Below are positions 1 to 9,133 of a stretch of 21,354 bases of DNA, in pieces. The first letter of the stretch is position 1; every line of letters starts with the position of its first letter. The notes beneath the pieces are model-generated. The model searched no databases and was not told the origin of the DNA. It saw nothing but the letters and a program-made list of their open reading frames with translations. The DNA comes from JBEVNX01 sp040507895 (GTDB lineage Bacteria; Desulfobacterota; Binatia; JACPRU01): contig JBEVNX010000020.1 of NCBI GenBank assembly GCA_040507895.1, forward strand, positions 1 to 21,354, read 5' to 3'. Made by a program: the position numbers and the translations under genes.

Positions 1-168
1 CTCGAAGAGCGCGCGGGCTTTGACCCGGGCGTTCTCGAGATAGCTGTCCCCGACCTCTTCGGGCGCTTGGTAGTCCGCGGAAGCGGGAACGACCTCGAGC
101 GCAGGGCGGAGCAGCGCCGCGAGCTCCGCGACCTTTCCCCGGTTCGTCGTAGCGGCGGTGACGATCAC
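1..168 (-). CDS. rdgB: RdgB/HAM1 family non-canonical purine NTP pyrophosphatase, 3' part outside window
   Basis: Only the first 56 residues lie in the window. They contain the family's N-terminal signature, a strand followed by ATTNRGKVAELAALL (the T-x-N-x-G-K-x-x-E phosphate-binding motif of HAM1/ITPase proteins), and then the conserved SYLENARVKA segment. The family hydrolyses dITP, dXTP and ITP to the monophosphate and so keeps deaminated purines out of DNA and RNA. The start is a GTG at 168-166 that overlaps the rph stop codon by 4 bp (GTGA), so the two are translationally coupled. The rph-rdgB order is common in proteobacteria and supports the call. The 3' end is missing because the window stops, not because of any visible damage. 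Confidence 0.9.
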   Translation of the reverse strand, partial: MIVTAATTNRGKVAELAALLRPALEVVPASADYQAPEEVGDSYLENARVKARALFE

Positions 169-896
169 GCGCCGCGCAGCGCCCTCTTCTGCGCCTTGAA
201 CAGTTGGCGGATGCCCGACCAGGCGAGCGCCGCCATGCGGTCAGACTGCGACTTGGTGAACGGCGCCGCCTCGGCAGTGCCCTGGATCTCGACGAATCGG
301 CCGGCATCGGTCATCACGAAGTTCATGTCGACTTCCGCCTGGCTGTCTTCCTCGTAGCAGAGGTCGAGGCATTCGACCCCGCGGACCACACCGGCGCTCA
401 CCGCGGCCACGGCGCCGCGCAGCGGATCGCGCGTCAGCGCCTCCTGCTTCCGTAGGGTGCGGAGTGCCAGCGCGAGTGCGACCCAGGCCCCGGTGATCGA
501 GGCCGTGCGCGTACCGCCGTCGGCCTGCAGCACGTCGCAATCGATCCACACGCTGCGCTCGCCGAGTGCTTCCAGGTCGGTGACCGCGCGCAGGCTCCGC
601 CCGATCAGGCGTTGAATCTCGTGGGTGCGGCCGCCGACTCGGCCGCGCGCGGCCTCCCGCTCCATGCGCGTGTGCGTGGAGCGCGGCAGCATGCCGTACT
701 CGGCCGTTACCCAACCCCGCCACGTGTCCTTCAGAAAGGCCGGAACACGGGCCTCCACCGAGGCGCTGCACACCACCCGCGTCGCGCCCATCTCGATCAG
801 CACCGAGCCTTCGGCGTGCTTCAGGAAATCAGGGAGGATTTTGACCTTCCGCAACTCGTACGGTCGACGCCCGTCCCCCCTCGTTCGTGTCTTCAT
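165..896 (-). CDS. rph: Ribonuclease PH
   Basis: This is a complete 243-residue protein, the normal length for RNase PH, which trims the 3' end of tRNA precursors by phosphorolysis. Visible signatures are the RGDGRRPYELR N-terminus, GWVTAEYGMLPRSTHTR (about residues 61-77), GRTHEIQRLIGRSLR (89-103) and the phosphate-binding ADGGTRTASITGA (125-137). The ATG at 896 is preceded by a purine-rich AGGGGCGAG stretch that can serve as a ribosome binding site. The gene is transcribed away from the sigma-54 activator at 989, with 92 bp between the two starts. It overlaps rdgB by 4 bp at its 3' end. Nothing is unusual in the sequence. Confidence 0.96.
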   Translation of the reverse strand: MKTRTRGDGRRPYELRKVKILPDFLKHAEGSVLIEMGATRVVCSASVEARVPAFLKDTWRGWVTAEYGMLPRSTHTRMEREAARGRVGGRTHEIQRLIGRSLRAVTDLEALGERSVWIDCDVLQADGGTRTASITGAWVALALALRTLRKQEALTRDPLRGAVAAVSAGVVRGVECLDLCYEEDSQAEVDMNFVMTDAGRFVEIQGTAEAAPFTKSQSDRMAALAWSGIRQLFKAQKRALRGA

Positions 897-950
897 GACT
901 CGCCCCTACCCGTCAAAGTCCCTCTAATTGCCTGTAGTTGCCTGCCGCGC

Positions 951-980
951 TTGTTCCGGGAGAGATCGCTCTGCTATTTT
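951..980 (+). promoter_or_regulatory. Possible extended -10 promoter for the sigma-54 activator gene
   Basis: TGCTATTTT at 972-980 reads as TGn followed by the -10-like hexamer TATTTT. A poor -35 match, TTGTTC, lies at 951-956 with an 18-bp spacer. Transcription would start about 986-988, only 1-3 nt before the TTG start codon at 989, which has no Shine-Dalgarno sequence. This is inferred from sequence only. Confidence 0.35.
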
Positions 981-988
981 TTTGACAC

Positions 989-1980
<992 letters not shown>

Positions 1981-1984
<4 letters not shown>

Positions 1985-2496
1985 CCGAGCCATCCAAAGA
2001 CGATCCCCAGCGCCCTGGCGACGAACAGGGCCTCGAGAAGCCCGGCAAGCCGGGCCGCACGCTGCGCCCTGCCGTCGACTTCGGCGCGGTACTCGTCGTC
2101 GACGACGATCCGGACGCCGTCGAAATCCTGACGCGACTCCTCGGCATGCAGAAGTTCTCGACGGTCCCGGCCCGCAGCGGTCTGCAATGTCTGGAGATCG
2201 TGCGCAGCCAGCCGATCGACGTCATCCTCCTCGATGTCAACATGCCCGGAATGGACGGCCTCACGGTGTGTGCCGAGCTTGCGCGCGACGAGCGCACGCG
2301 TTCCATTCCCATCATCCTCGTGACCGCGCGTGATGACTACGAGACGAGGGTCGCCGGCATGAAGCTCGGAGTGAGCGAGTTCCTCGCCAAGCCGGTCAAC
2401 AAGACCGAGCTGTTCGCGCGCGTCCGCGGGCAGCTCGAGATGCGCGCTCTCGCCCGGCAGATGGACCGTGCGATGGACGAGGAGCCGAAGGGCTGA
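1981..2496 (+). CDS. Single-domain response regulator (receiver protein)
   Basis: The 171-residue protein has a hydrophilic N-terminal tail of about 35 residues and a complete CheY-like receiver domain (about 36-155). The acidic pocket is D41-D43, the phospho-acceptor D85 lies in ILLDVNMPGMDG, the switch Thr is T115 in LVTARDD, and the conserved Lys is K137 in AKPVN. A short charged tail follows, with no output domain. The ATG overlaps the stop of the sigma-54 activator (ATGA), so the two are co-translated. Because the activator lacks a receiver, this protein is a candidate phosphorylation-dependent partner, but the sequence shows only linkage. No histidine kinase lies in the window. Confidence 0.92.
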
Positions 2497-2524
2497 CGAG
2501 ATCCGCGATCGGTCACGCCGTTCT

Positions 2525-2788
2525 TCAAGTTCCTGCGTACTTGATGGGAAGGTTGCGCGCGATCGTCACGGTCTCGGTCGGCAGCCCGAGCTTGGAAACT
2601 CTCACTGTGTAGTGCACGAGGTCGCGACCCGAGACTGCGTCTTGATGCACGACGCACACCGGATCTGACGCCTCGGCGCGCGGCGGCTGGATCTTGCTCT
2701 CCAGGTCTTTACGCGCCGCTTCGATCTGCGTTTGCAGGTCCTTCTCGTGGCGAGTGGCCGGAAGCCACGGGCCGCCTTGATGCACCAT
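2525..2788 (-). CDS. Small hypothetical protein (87 aa)
   Basis: I do not recognise this protein. The proposed reading runs from ATG at 2788 to TGA at 2525. It has a charged, probably helical segment (about residues 14-34, rich in Lys, Glu and Gln) and then a region of alternating hydrophobic residues (VHYTVRVSKLGLPTETVTIA) that looks like beta strands. Third codon positions are GC-rich like those of the neighbouring genes, which is the main reason to accept it. No clear ribosome binding site precedes the ATG, and the frame stays open further upstream to 3232, where it becomes the shadow of the GST gene. It may be the tail of a damaged longer gene (see findings). Confidence 0.4.
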   Translation of the reverse strand: MVHQGGPWLPATRHEKDLQTQIEAARKDLESKIQPPRAEASDPVCVVHQDAVSGRDLVHYTVRVSKLGLPTETVTIARNLPIKYAGT

Positions 2789-3014
2789 TGCACGACCTGG
2801 CTGGCAGTACTGCCCAGATCGCGTAGCTGCGAGCCAGCCAGGCGGATCAAGCAGCGCATCGGTTCGATATTGGATTCGGTGGCGGACGATCGATAGCCGA
2901 GTCGACTTGGTTTCGCTCCTCTCGGTCGAGCCGCAAGATGCACGCCAACTGCCAGAGGGCGGATTTTCAGCAGAATTCACGGGTACCGTCCGGATGCCGG
3001 GCCGCGCGTCTCGG
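2789..3014. other. Stretch without a confident gene
   Basis: This segment lies between the small hypothetical gene and the GST gene. A minus-strand frame covers about 2750-2943 with coding-like codon use and a short stretch reminiscent of the C-terminus of IS5-type transposases (FRPLATR), but it shifts out of frame near 2750. No convincing promoter, tRNA or terminator is seen. Confidence 0.3.
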
Positions 3015-3560
3015 TCAGTGCTGGCCGCAGGCCCTGCGCACGCGCCCGACGAAGGCGGCCAGATCCGCGTAGTCCCGGCCGAACTCGAGGCCAGGCGCGC
3101 CCTGGCACGAAACGAGATGAGCTGCGACGGCGATGTCGCCGAAGTGACACATTCCCGAGTCGAGGGCGCGGCGGCCGATCGCTTCGCGAACGTGACCGAG
3201 CTCGGCGCGCAGCTCTGCGAGTGCTTGCGCATCGCGCAATGCCGCCGCGGCCAGCGGACCGATGACCCGTTCGGCGAACTCCGCGAGCGTCACCGCCTGG
3301 TTTCGCTTCTGCGCGTCTTCCGGGAAGACGGACGGTGCATCTGCGGTACGCTCGAGGTAGGAGACGATCGCCGGCGCGCCGATGACGACGGCACCTTCCT
3401 CCTCGAGCACCGGCAGCTCGTCGGTACCGGTCCGGCTCAGCAGCTCGGCACCGAGCGCGTCGTCGACGTCGACCACCTCGTGGTCGAGCCGCTTGCGAGC
3501 AAGCACCCAGCGCGCCACGCGGCACGCCGCAGAGCTCTCGAGGACGTAGAGGCGTCGCAT
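3015..3560 (-). CDS. Glutathione S-transferase-like protein
   Basis: This 181-residue protein has the GST layout. An N-terminal thioredoxin-like domain (about 1-72) opens with LYVLESSAACRVARWVL and contains the cis-proline loop ELPVLEEEGAVVI (48-60) and the SYLERT helix (67-72). An all-helical C-terminal domain ends with the AAFVGRVRRACG-type helix. The usual glutathione gamma-glutamyl contact, Glu-Ser in the E-S-x-A-I motif, reads GAPAI here, so glutathione binding may be altered and the substrate cannot be predicted. I chose the ATG at 3560 because the family fold begins there; the frame continues upstream to 3638 but overlaps the start of the divergent lhr gene. The two starts are 53 bp apart and must share a promoter region. 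Confidence 0.8.
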   Translation of the reverse strand: MRRLYVLESSAACRVARWVLARKRLDHEVVDVDDALGAELLSRTGTDELPVLEEEGAVVIGAPAIVSYLERTADAPSVFPEDAQKRNQAVTLAEFAERVIGPLAAAALRDAQALAELRAELGHVREAIGRRALDSGMCHFGDIAVAAHLVSCQGAPGLEFGRDYADLAAFVGRVRRACGQH

Positions 3561-3613
3561 CACCGAACGAGGCTTGCCTACAACATGGCGCGCGGATCGG
3601 CTACAAGCGGGGC

Positions 3614-6600
3614 GTGGACGCCGTGCCGTTTCATCCACTGGTCGCCGAGTGGTTCGCGCAGACCTTCGCGGCGCCGACCGCGCCGCAAGAGGCTGGCTGG
3701 CGGGAGATCGCGGCCGGCCGCGATACGCTGATCGCCGCCCCCACCGGATCGGGAAAGACCCTCGCCGCGTTTCTCTGGGCCATCCACCGGCTCGTCGAAG
3801 ACGCCGCGCGCGGCTTGCTGAGCGAGCGAGTGCGCGTCGTCTACGTCTCGCCGCTCAAGGCGCTCGGCAACGACGTCGAGAAGAACCTCGCCGTGCCACT
3901 GGCGGGGATTCGCGCGCTAGCCGCGGCGCGGGGAATCGAGCTGCCGGAGATCCGCATCGCGGTCCGCTCCGGCGACACCCCGCCGCACGAGCGCCAGTTG
4001 CAGGTGCGCCGTCCGCCGCATGTGCTGATCACCACGCCCGAATCGCTCTACATCCTGCTCACGGCCGAAAAGAGCCGCCAGGCGATCGCGGAGGCGGAGA
4101 CCGTGATCGTCGACGAGATCCACGCGATCGCCGCCGACAAGCGCGGAGCACACCTCGCGCTCTCGCTCGAGCGCTTCGACGCCCTCGCGCGGCGCCCACT
4201 GCAGCGCATCGGTCTTTCCGCCACCCAGAAGCCCATCGAGGACGTGGCGCGCCTTCTCGTCGGGGCGGGCCGGCTCGATCGCAGCGGCACGCCGCGCTGC
4301 GCGATCGTCGACGCCGGCCATCGGCGCGATCTCGACCTCTCGATCGAGACCACCGACCTCGAGCTCGGACCGATCGCCAGCCATGAGCTCCGCGCGGCGA
4401 TCTACGGGCGCGTGGCCGAGCTCGTGGCGAGCCACCGCACGACGATCGTCTTCGTGAACACCCGCCGGCTCGTCGAACGCGTGGCGCACGAGCTCACCCA
4501 GCTTCTCGGCGAAGGCAAGGTCGCCGCGCATCACGGCAGCCTCTCGCGCAAGACCCGCTTCGCGGCCGAGGAGGGGCTCAAGTCGGGCGTGATCTCGGTG
4601 GTCGTGGCCACCGCGTCGCTGGAGCTCGGGATCGACGTCGGGCACGTCGATCTCGTGTGTCATCTCGGTGCGCCACGGTCGATCGCCGCGGTGCTGCAGC
4701 GAGTCGGACGCTCCGGGCACTTCCTCGGCGCCATCCCCAAGGGGATCCTGTTTCCGCTCACCCGGGACGAGCTGTTGCAATGCGCCGCCGCGGTGCGCGC
4801 CGTACGCCAGGGAGAGCTCGACCGGCTGTCGATACCCGAGAGGTCTCTCGACATCCTCGCCCAACAGATCGTCGCCAGCGCCGCGGCCGCGGAGATCGCC
4901 GTCGACGAGCTCTTCGAGCTGGTGCGGCGCGCCCACCCGTTCCGCAACCTGGAGCGCCGACGCTTCGACCAGGTTCTCGAGATGCTCAGCGAGGGAGTCT
5001 CGACCCGTCGCGGGCGGCGCGCCGCACATCTCCACCACGATCGCGTGCACCGACGCCTGCGCGGTCGCCGCGGCGCGCGCCTGGCCGCGATCACAGGCGG
5101 CGGAGCGATCCCGGACACGGCCGACTACGACGTGGTCGAGGATGCCACGGGCAACTTCATCGGCAAGATCAACGAGGACTACGCGATCGAGAGCATGGCA
5201 GGAGACATCTTCCTGCTCGGCAACCACTCGTGGCGCATCCGACGCATCGAGGCGGGCAAGGTACGCGTCCACGACGCGGAAAATCTCCCGCCGACGATCC
5301 CTTTCTGGTTGGGCGAAGCGCCGGCTCGAACCGCGGAGCTCTCCGCGGCTCTCGCCGATCTGCGACGCGAGGTCGCGGAGCGGCTGCACGATCCGGCTCG
5401 GGCGGCCGGCTGGCTCGTCGCGGAGGCGTCGGTCTCCGCAGAAGGCGCGGCCGAGATCGTTCGGTACGTCGCCGATACGGCGGCCGTCCTCGGAGCCGTG
5501 CCGACGCTCGACACGATCGTCGCCGAGCGCTTCTTCGACGAGGCCGGCGGCCAACAGCTCGTGCTGCACGCGCCGTTCGGCGGTCGCATCAACCGCGCGC
5601 TCGGTCTCGCGCTCCGCAAGCGCTTCTGCGTGAGCTTCGACTTCGAGCTGCAAGCCGCCGCGACGGACGACGGGATCGTGATCTCGCTCGGGGAACAACA
5701 CAGCTTTCCATTACCGGCGGTCTTCGGGATGGTCCGACCGCAGACCTTCGAGGGGGATCTCGTGCAGGCCGCGCTCGCTTCGCCGATGTTCACCAATCGC
5801 TGGCGCTGGAACGCCACGCGCTCTCTCGCACTGGCGCGCACGCAGGGCGGTAAGCGCGTGCCGATCGCGCTGCAGCGGATGCGCGCCGAAGACCTGCTCG
5901 CAGCCGTGTTCCCGGCCCAGCTCGCTTGCGGCGACAACGGCCTTCGGCTCCTCGAGCCTCCTGATCATCCGCTCGTGAACGAAACGCTCGACAACTGCCT
6001 TCACGAAGCGATGGACGCGGAGGGCTTGCGGAGGGTGCTCGAAGCGATCGAGTCGGGGCGCGTCCGCACGCTCGCGGTCGAGACCCCGGCGCCCTCGCCG
6101 ATGTCGCACGAGATCCTCAACGCCAATCCCTACGCCTTTCTCGACGACGCACCGCTGGAGGAGCGCCGTGCTCGCGCCGTATCACTGCGGCGGACGGATC
6201 CCGACTTGGCGAGCGGTATTGGCAGTCTCGATCCTGCGGCGGTCGAGGAGGTGCGGCGTCAGGCATGGCCGGATGCCTGCGACGCCGACGAGGTGCACGA
6301 CGCGCTGCTGACGCTCTGCTGGCTACCGGAGCATGCCGCCGCGGGCTGGCACGTGCTGCTCGAGGCGTTGATCGCGTCGGGGCGTGCGAGCGTGGCAAGC
6401 GTCGGCTCGTTCCGTGCTTTCGTCGCCGCCGAACGCGTGCAGTGGGTGCGCGCAGCGCTCCCGGCAGCGTCGTTCTCTCCCGAAATTCCCTCGCTCCCTG
6501 CGATGCGGGTGCCATCGGATGCCGAAGAGGCTCTCGTGGAGATCGTGCGTGGCTGGATGAGCGTGACCGGCCCGGTGACGGCGGCCGACCTCGCGGAGCG

Positions 6601-7870
6601 ACTGGCCCTCGCGGTCGCACGCGTCGACGCAGCACTCGCCCGGCTCGAGGCAGACGGGCAGGTCATGCAGGGGTCGTTCAACCCGGGCTCGTCGGGCGGC
6701 GACTGGTGCGATCGCGCGCTCTTGGCGCGTATCCACCGCATGACGCTCGGGCGGCTCCGCAGAGAGATCGAAGCGGTTTCGCCCGCGGAGCTCGTGCGAT
6801 TCTTGCTCCACTGGCAACACGTGCATCCGGGTACGCAGCTTCACGGCCGCGACGGCGTGCTCGAGGTGATCCGCCAGCTCGAGGGTATCGAGCTCCCCGG
6901 CCCGGCGTGGGAACGCGACGTGTTGCCGGCGCGCATCGCCGACTACGACGCCGCGGACCTCGAGGACCTCTGCCTCGCCGGCGAGGTCGCCTGGGGGCGG
7001 CTGCGCCTCGCAGCGTCCGCGGCAGACGAGCCCGACCAGCCCGCGCGCGAACGCCGCCGCGCGGGCCCGACGCGGTCCGCGCCGCTCGCCTTCGTGCTGC
7101 GCCAGGACCTCGACGTGCTGCTCGAGCCCGCGCGCGGCGTCGAGACGCCCGCCGACCTCTCGGCACAGGCCTCGCAGGTGTTCGAGTTCCTATCCGCGCG
7201 CGGCGCTTCCTTTCTCGCCGACGTGGCCCGCGGGATTCGTCGGCTGCCGAGCGAGGTCGAGGATGCGTTGTGGGAGCTCGTCGCTTCGGGCCTCGTGACC
7301 GGCGACGGCATCGCAGGCCTGCGCACGCTGCTGCTTCCCGAAGAGAAGCGCCAGCCGCGCCGCCACTTGCGAGCGCTGCCCGGGCGCCGCCGTTCGCCCC
7401 GGCTCATGCCCGTCGGGCGCTGGGCGCTGCTCCGTGACGGCGTCGAGTCCGGTCTCGACGCCGCCGAGGTCGCCGATCGCAAGGCGCGGATGCTGCTGCG
7501 CCGCTACGGGATCCTGCTCCGCGAGCTCCTCGCGCGGGAGCGCAACTCCCCCCCTTGGCGGACGCTGCTACCGGCGCTCCGTCGCATGGAAGCCCGCGGC
7601 GAGGTTCGCGGCGGACGGTTCGTCGACGGACTCGTCGGCGAGCAGTTCGCGCTCCCCGAGGCGGTCGAAGCCCTGCGCGCTACGCGGCGGCGCCACGCCA
7701 GCGGCGAGATCGTCCTCGTCGCCGCCGCCGACCCGCTGAACCTCGTCGGTCTCGTCCTCCCCGGGGCCCGGGTTTCGCCGTACTCCGGCCAGGTGATCGC
7801 CTACCGCGACGGCGTGGCCGCGGAGGTCGGCGAGCTCGGCGCCGTGCGGAGCCGTCTACAGATCGGTTGA
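3614..7870 (+). CDS. lhr: Lhr-type superfamily 2 DNA helicase (full length, with Lhr C-terminal region)
   Basis: The 1418-residue protein matches large Lhr helicases in length and motif order. Walker A APTGSGKT is at 42-49, motif II DEIH at 167-170, motif III SATQ at 202-205, the LELGIDVGHVDLV segment at about 336-348, and motif VI QRVGRSGH at 362-369. After the helicase core comes the Lhr signature RGARLAAITGGGAIPDTADYDVV, then the winged-helix region and the long C-terminal extension found in E. coli-type Lhr. Lhr proteins translocate 3'-5' on single-stranded DNA and act in DNA repair; a uracil-DNA glycosylase activity has been reported for the C-terminal region of the E. coli protein. The start is a GTG at 3614, with no strong ribosome binding site. 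It is a single gene with no co-directional partner; the GST gene is divergent and the LLM gene convergent. Confidence 0.95.
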   Translation: MDAVPFHPLVAEWFAQTFAAPTAPQEAGWREIAAGRDTLIAAPTGSGKTLAAFLWAIHRLVEDAARGLLSERVRVVYVSPLKALGNDVEKNLAVPLAGIRALAAARGIELPEIRIAVRSGDTPPHERQLQVRRPPHVLITTPESLYILLTAEKSRQAIAEAETVIVDEIHAIAADKRGAHLALSLERFDALARRPLQRIGLSATQKPIEDVARLLVGAGRLDRSGTPRCAIVDAGHRRDLDLSIETTDLELGPIASHELRAAIYGRVAELVASHRTTIVFVNTRRLVERVAHELTQLLGEGKVAAHHGSLSRKTRFAAEEGLKSGVISVVVATASLELGIDVGHVDLVCHLGAPRSIAAVLQRVGRSGHFLGAIPKGILFPLTRDELLQCAAAVRAVRQGELDRLSIPERSLDILAQQIVASAAAAEIAVDELFELVRRAHPFRNLERRRFDQVLEMLSEGVSTRRGRRAAHLHHDRVHRRLRGRRGARLAAITGGGAIPDTADYDVVEDATGNFIGKINEDYAIESMAGDIFLLGNHSWRIRRIEAGKVRVHDAENLPPTIPFWLGEAPARTAELSAALADLRREVAERLHDPARAAGWLVAEASVSAEGAAEIVRYVADTAAVLGAVPTLDTIVAERFFDEAGGQQLVLHAPFGGRINRALGLALRKRFCVSFDFELQAAATDDGIVISLGEQHSFPLPAVFGMVRPQTFEGDLVQAALASPMFTNRWRWNATRSLALARTQGGKRVPIALQRMRAEDLLAAVFPAQLACGDNGLRLLEPPDHPLVNETLDNCLHEAMDAEGLRRVLEAIESGRVRTLAVETPAPSPMSHEILNANPYAFLDDAPLEERRARAVSLRRTDPDLASGIGSLDPAAVEEVRRQAWPDACDADEVHDALLTLCWLPEHAAAGWHVLLEALIASGRASVASVGSFRAFVAAERVQWVRAALPAASFSPEIPSLPAMRVPSDAEEALVEIVRGWMSVTGPVTAADLAERLALAVARVDAALARLEADGQVMQGSFNPGSSGGDWCDRALLARIHRMTLGRLRREIEAVSPAELVRFLLHWQHVHPGTQLHGRDGVLEVIRQLEGIELPGPAWERDVLPARIADYDAADLEDLCLAGEVAWGRLRLAASAADEPDQPARERRRAGPTRSAPLAFVLRQDLDVLLEPARGVETPADLSAQASQVFEFLSARGASFLADVARGIRRLPSEVEDALWELVASGLVTGDGIAGLRTLLLPEEKRQPRRHLRALPGRRRSPRLMPVGRWALLRDGVESGLDAAEVADRKARMLLRRYGILLRELLARERNSPPWRTLLPALRRMEARGEVRGGRFVDGLVGEQFALPEAVEALRATRRRHASGEIVLVAAADPLNLVGLVLPGARVSPYSGQVIAYRDGVAAEVGELGAVRSRLQIG

Positions 7871-8048
7871 GCCACCTCAACGGCCGGGGCGCACCGTGAA
7901 TTCGACGCGGTCCAGCTCGTTCCGCTGGCCATCCAACAACGAAAGCTAATGGCGCCCAGGCCGCGGCGGGCTCCGCCCCGACTGGGAACGCGATCGCCCC
8001 GGGCTTCGGGCAACCGCCGAACCAGCGGCACCGTCGCTCTTGGGGAGA
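7871..8048. other. Convergent intergenic gap between lhr and the LLM oxidoreductase gene
   Basis: This is 178 bp between two converging stop codons. A short GC hairpin (GGCGG, 3-nt loop, CCGCC) is visible near 7965-7980, but no T-run follows on either strand, so I do not call a terminator. Confidence 0.3.
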
Positions 8049-8951
8049 TCAAGCGAAGTTGGCGAGAAGCTCCTCGATCGCCTTGATCTGTCCGCCGGAC
8101 GTCGACGACGGCACCAGAATCGGCGTCTTCACACCGGCGGCCAGCCAGGCCTCGAAGCCGTCGCGAACCTCGCGGGCCGAGCCGAAGAGCGTGACGTCGT
8201 TGAGCCAGCGCTCGCTCATCGCCCGGGTGACTGCCTCGGGGTCGCGGCCCTCGATGGCCCGCTGCACCGAGCGCATTTCCTCCTCGTAGCCGGCCTCGAT
8301 CCAGTAGTTCTGGTAGTTCGGCAGCGACGCGTAACTGCGCAGCGTCTTGCGCATGACCGTCGCCGCGGCGCTGCGGTCGTCCGAGATGCACGTGGGGATC
8401 ATGTTGCCGATGAAGAAGCTCTCGGAGCGTCGCTGTTCCGCGCTGAAGCATTCGAGCGAAGTGGGCATGTGCGAACGCGATGCGTTGGCCCACACCGCGC
8501 CCTGGCTGATCTCGGCGGCGAGCTTCGCCATCGGCTTGCGCAACGTCGCGAGCACGATCGGTGGCAGCTCCCCTTGGCCCTCCGCTCCCTTGCGGAGCTC
8601 GGCGATGAAGCGACGCACGTCCTCGGTCGGCTTGCCGGCCTTGACGCCGTAGTGTTGGTTCACCGGAGCATGGCTGACGCCGATGCCGAAGCGAAAGCGG
8701 CCGCCGGCGAGCTCGTGCACTAGGCACGCGGTCTTCGCGTAGTCGTGCGGATGGCGGGTATAGAGGTTGACGATCGACGTGCCGAACGGGATCGAGCGCG
8801 TGACCAAGGCCAGCGCTTCACAAACCCCGAGGCCGTCGCCGAAGCTCGGACAGTAGAGGCCGGCGAAGCCGCGCTTTTCGATCTCCTGCGCGAGATCGAG
8901 CGTGGAGCGACGACGGCCGGCGATCGCAGCGAACGAGATGGCGGGCTTCAT
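8049..8951 (-). CDS. LLM class (luciferase-like, F420-type) oxidoreductase
   Basis: The 300-residue protein belongs to the bacterial luciferase-like TIM-barrel family. It shows the typical order of segments: an N-terminal strand followed by AQEIEKRGFAGLYCPS, then FGTSIVNLYTRHPHDYAKTACLVHELAGGRFRFGIGVSHAPVNQHYG, the signature where the active-site strand and helix meet. It ends with FGSAREVRDGFEAWLAAGVKTPILVPSS, common in F420-dependent mycobacterial and deltaproteobacterial members. Members use reduced F420 or FMN on varied substrates, and the substrate here cannot be told. The ATG at 8951 has a good ribosome binding site, AGAAGGG, 5 nt upstream. It stands alone, convergent with lhr, and 182 bp downstream of the secreted-protein gene on the same strand. 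Confidence 0.88.
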   Translation of the reverse strand: MKPAISFAAIAGRRRSTLDLAQEIEKRGFAGLYCPSFGDGLGVCEALALVTRSIPFGTSIVNLYTRHPHDYAKTACLVHELAGGRFRFGIGVSHAPVNQHYGVKAGKPTEDVRRFIAELRKGAEGQGELPPIVLATLRKPMAKLAAEISQGAVWANASRSHMPTSLECFSAEQRRSESFFIGNMIPTCISDDRSAAATVMRKTLRSYASLPNYQNYWIEAGYEEEMRSVQRAIEGRDPEAVTRAMSERWLNDVTLFGSAREVRDGFEAWLAAGVKTPILVPSSTSGGQIKAIEELLANFA

Positions 8952-8956
8952 GGCCG

Positions 8957-8963
8957 CCCTTCT
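8957..8963 (-). promoter_or_regulatory. Ribosome binding site of the LLM gene
   Basis: AGAAGGG on the minus strand lies 5 nt before the ATG at 8951 and fixes that start. It is one of the few clear Shine-Dalgarno sequences in the window. Confidence 0.6.
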
Positions 8964-9133
8964 AACAGATTCGCCGCCTGCGCAAACTGCTCACCAGCCG
9001 ATTCCGGCGGCGCAACCGAGAACGTCGCGACCGTCAACTGCGCTCGGGCTCCCGCCGATGAGCCGGAGCATTGCCCCAGTTCGTCGTGCTCCCAAGAAAC
9101 GGCCGACCGACATTCGTCCCCTCGCCTGGGGCG

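Noticed and set aside
983..988. Perfect TTGACA just before the TTG start of the sigma-54 activator gene
   Set aside because: No -10 hexamer 16-18 bp downstream, and a promoter there would start transcription inside the AAA+ coding region; it is probably coincidental.
3917..5701. Long minus-strand open frame (594 codons) opposite lhr
   Set aside because: It is antisense to conserved Lhr helicase motifs, has the Arg/Asp/Glu-rich composition typical of shadow frames in GC-rich DNA and has no recognisable domain.
6265..7437. 390-codon plus-strand frame inside the lhr C-terminal region
   Set aside because: Arg/Ala/Gly-rich shadow of the lhr frame, with no family-like segment.
7801..8727. 308-codon minus-strand frame overlapping the LLM gene
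   Set aside because: Same strand but different frame from a clear LLM oxidoreductase; Arg-rich composition and no ribosome binding site.
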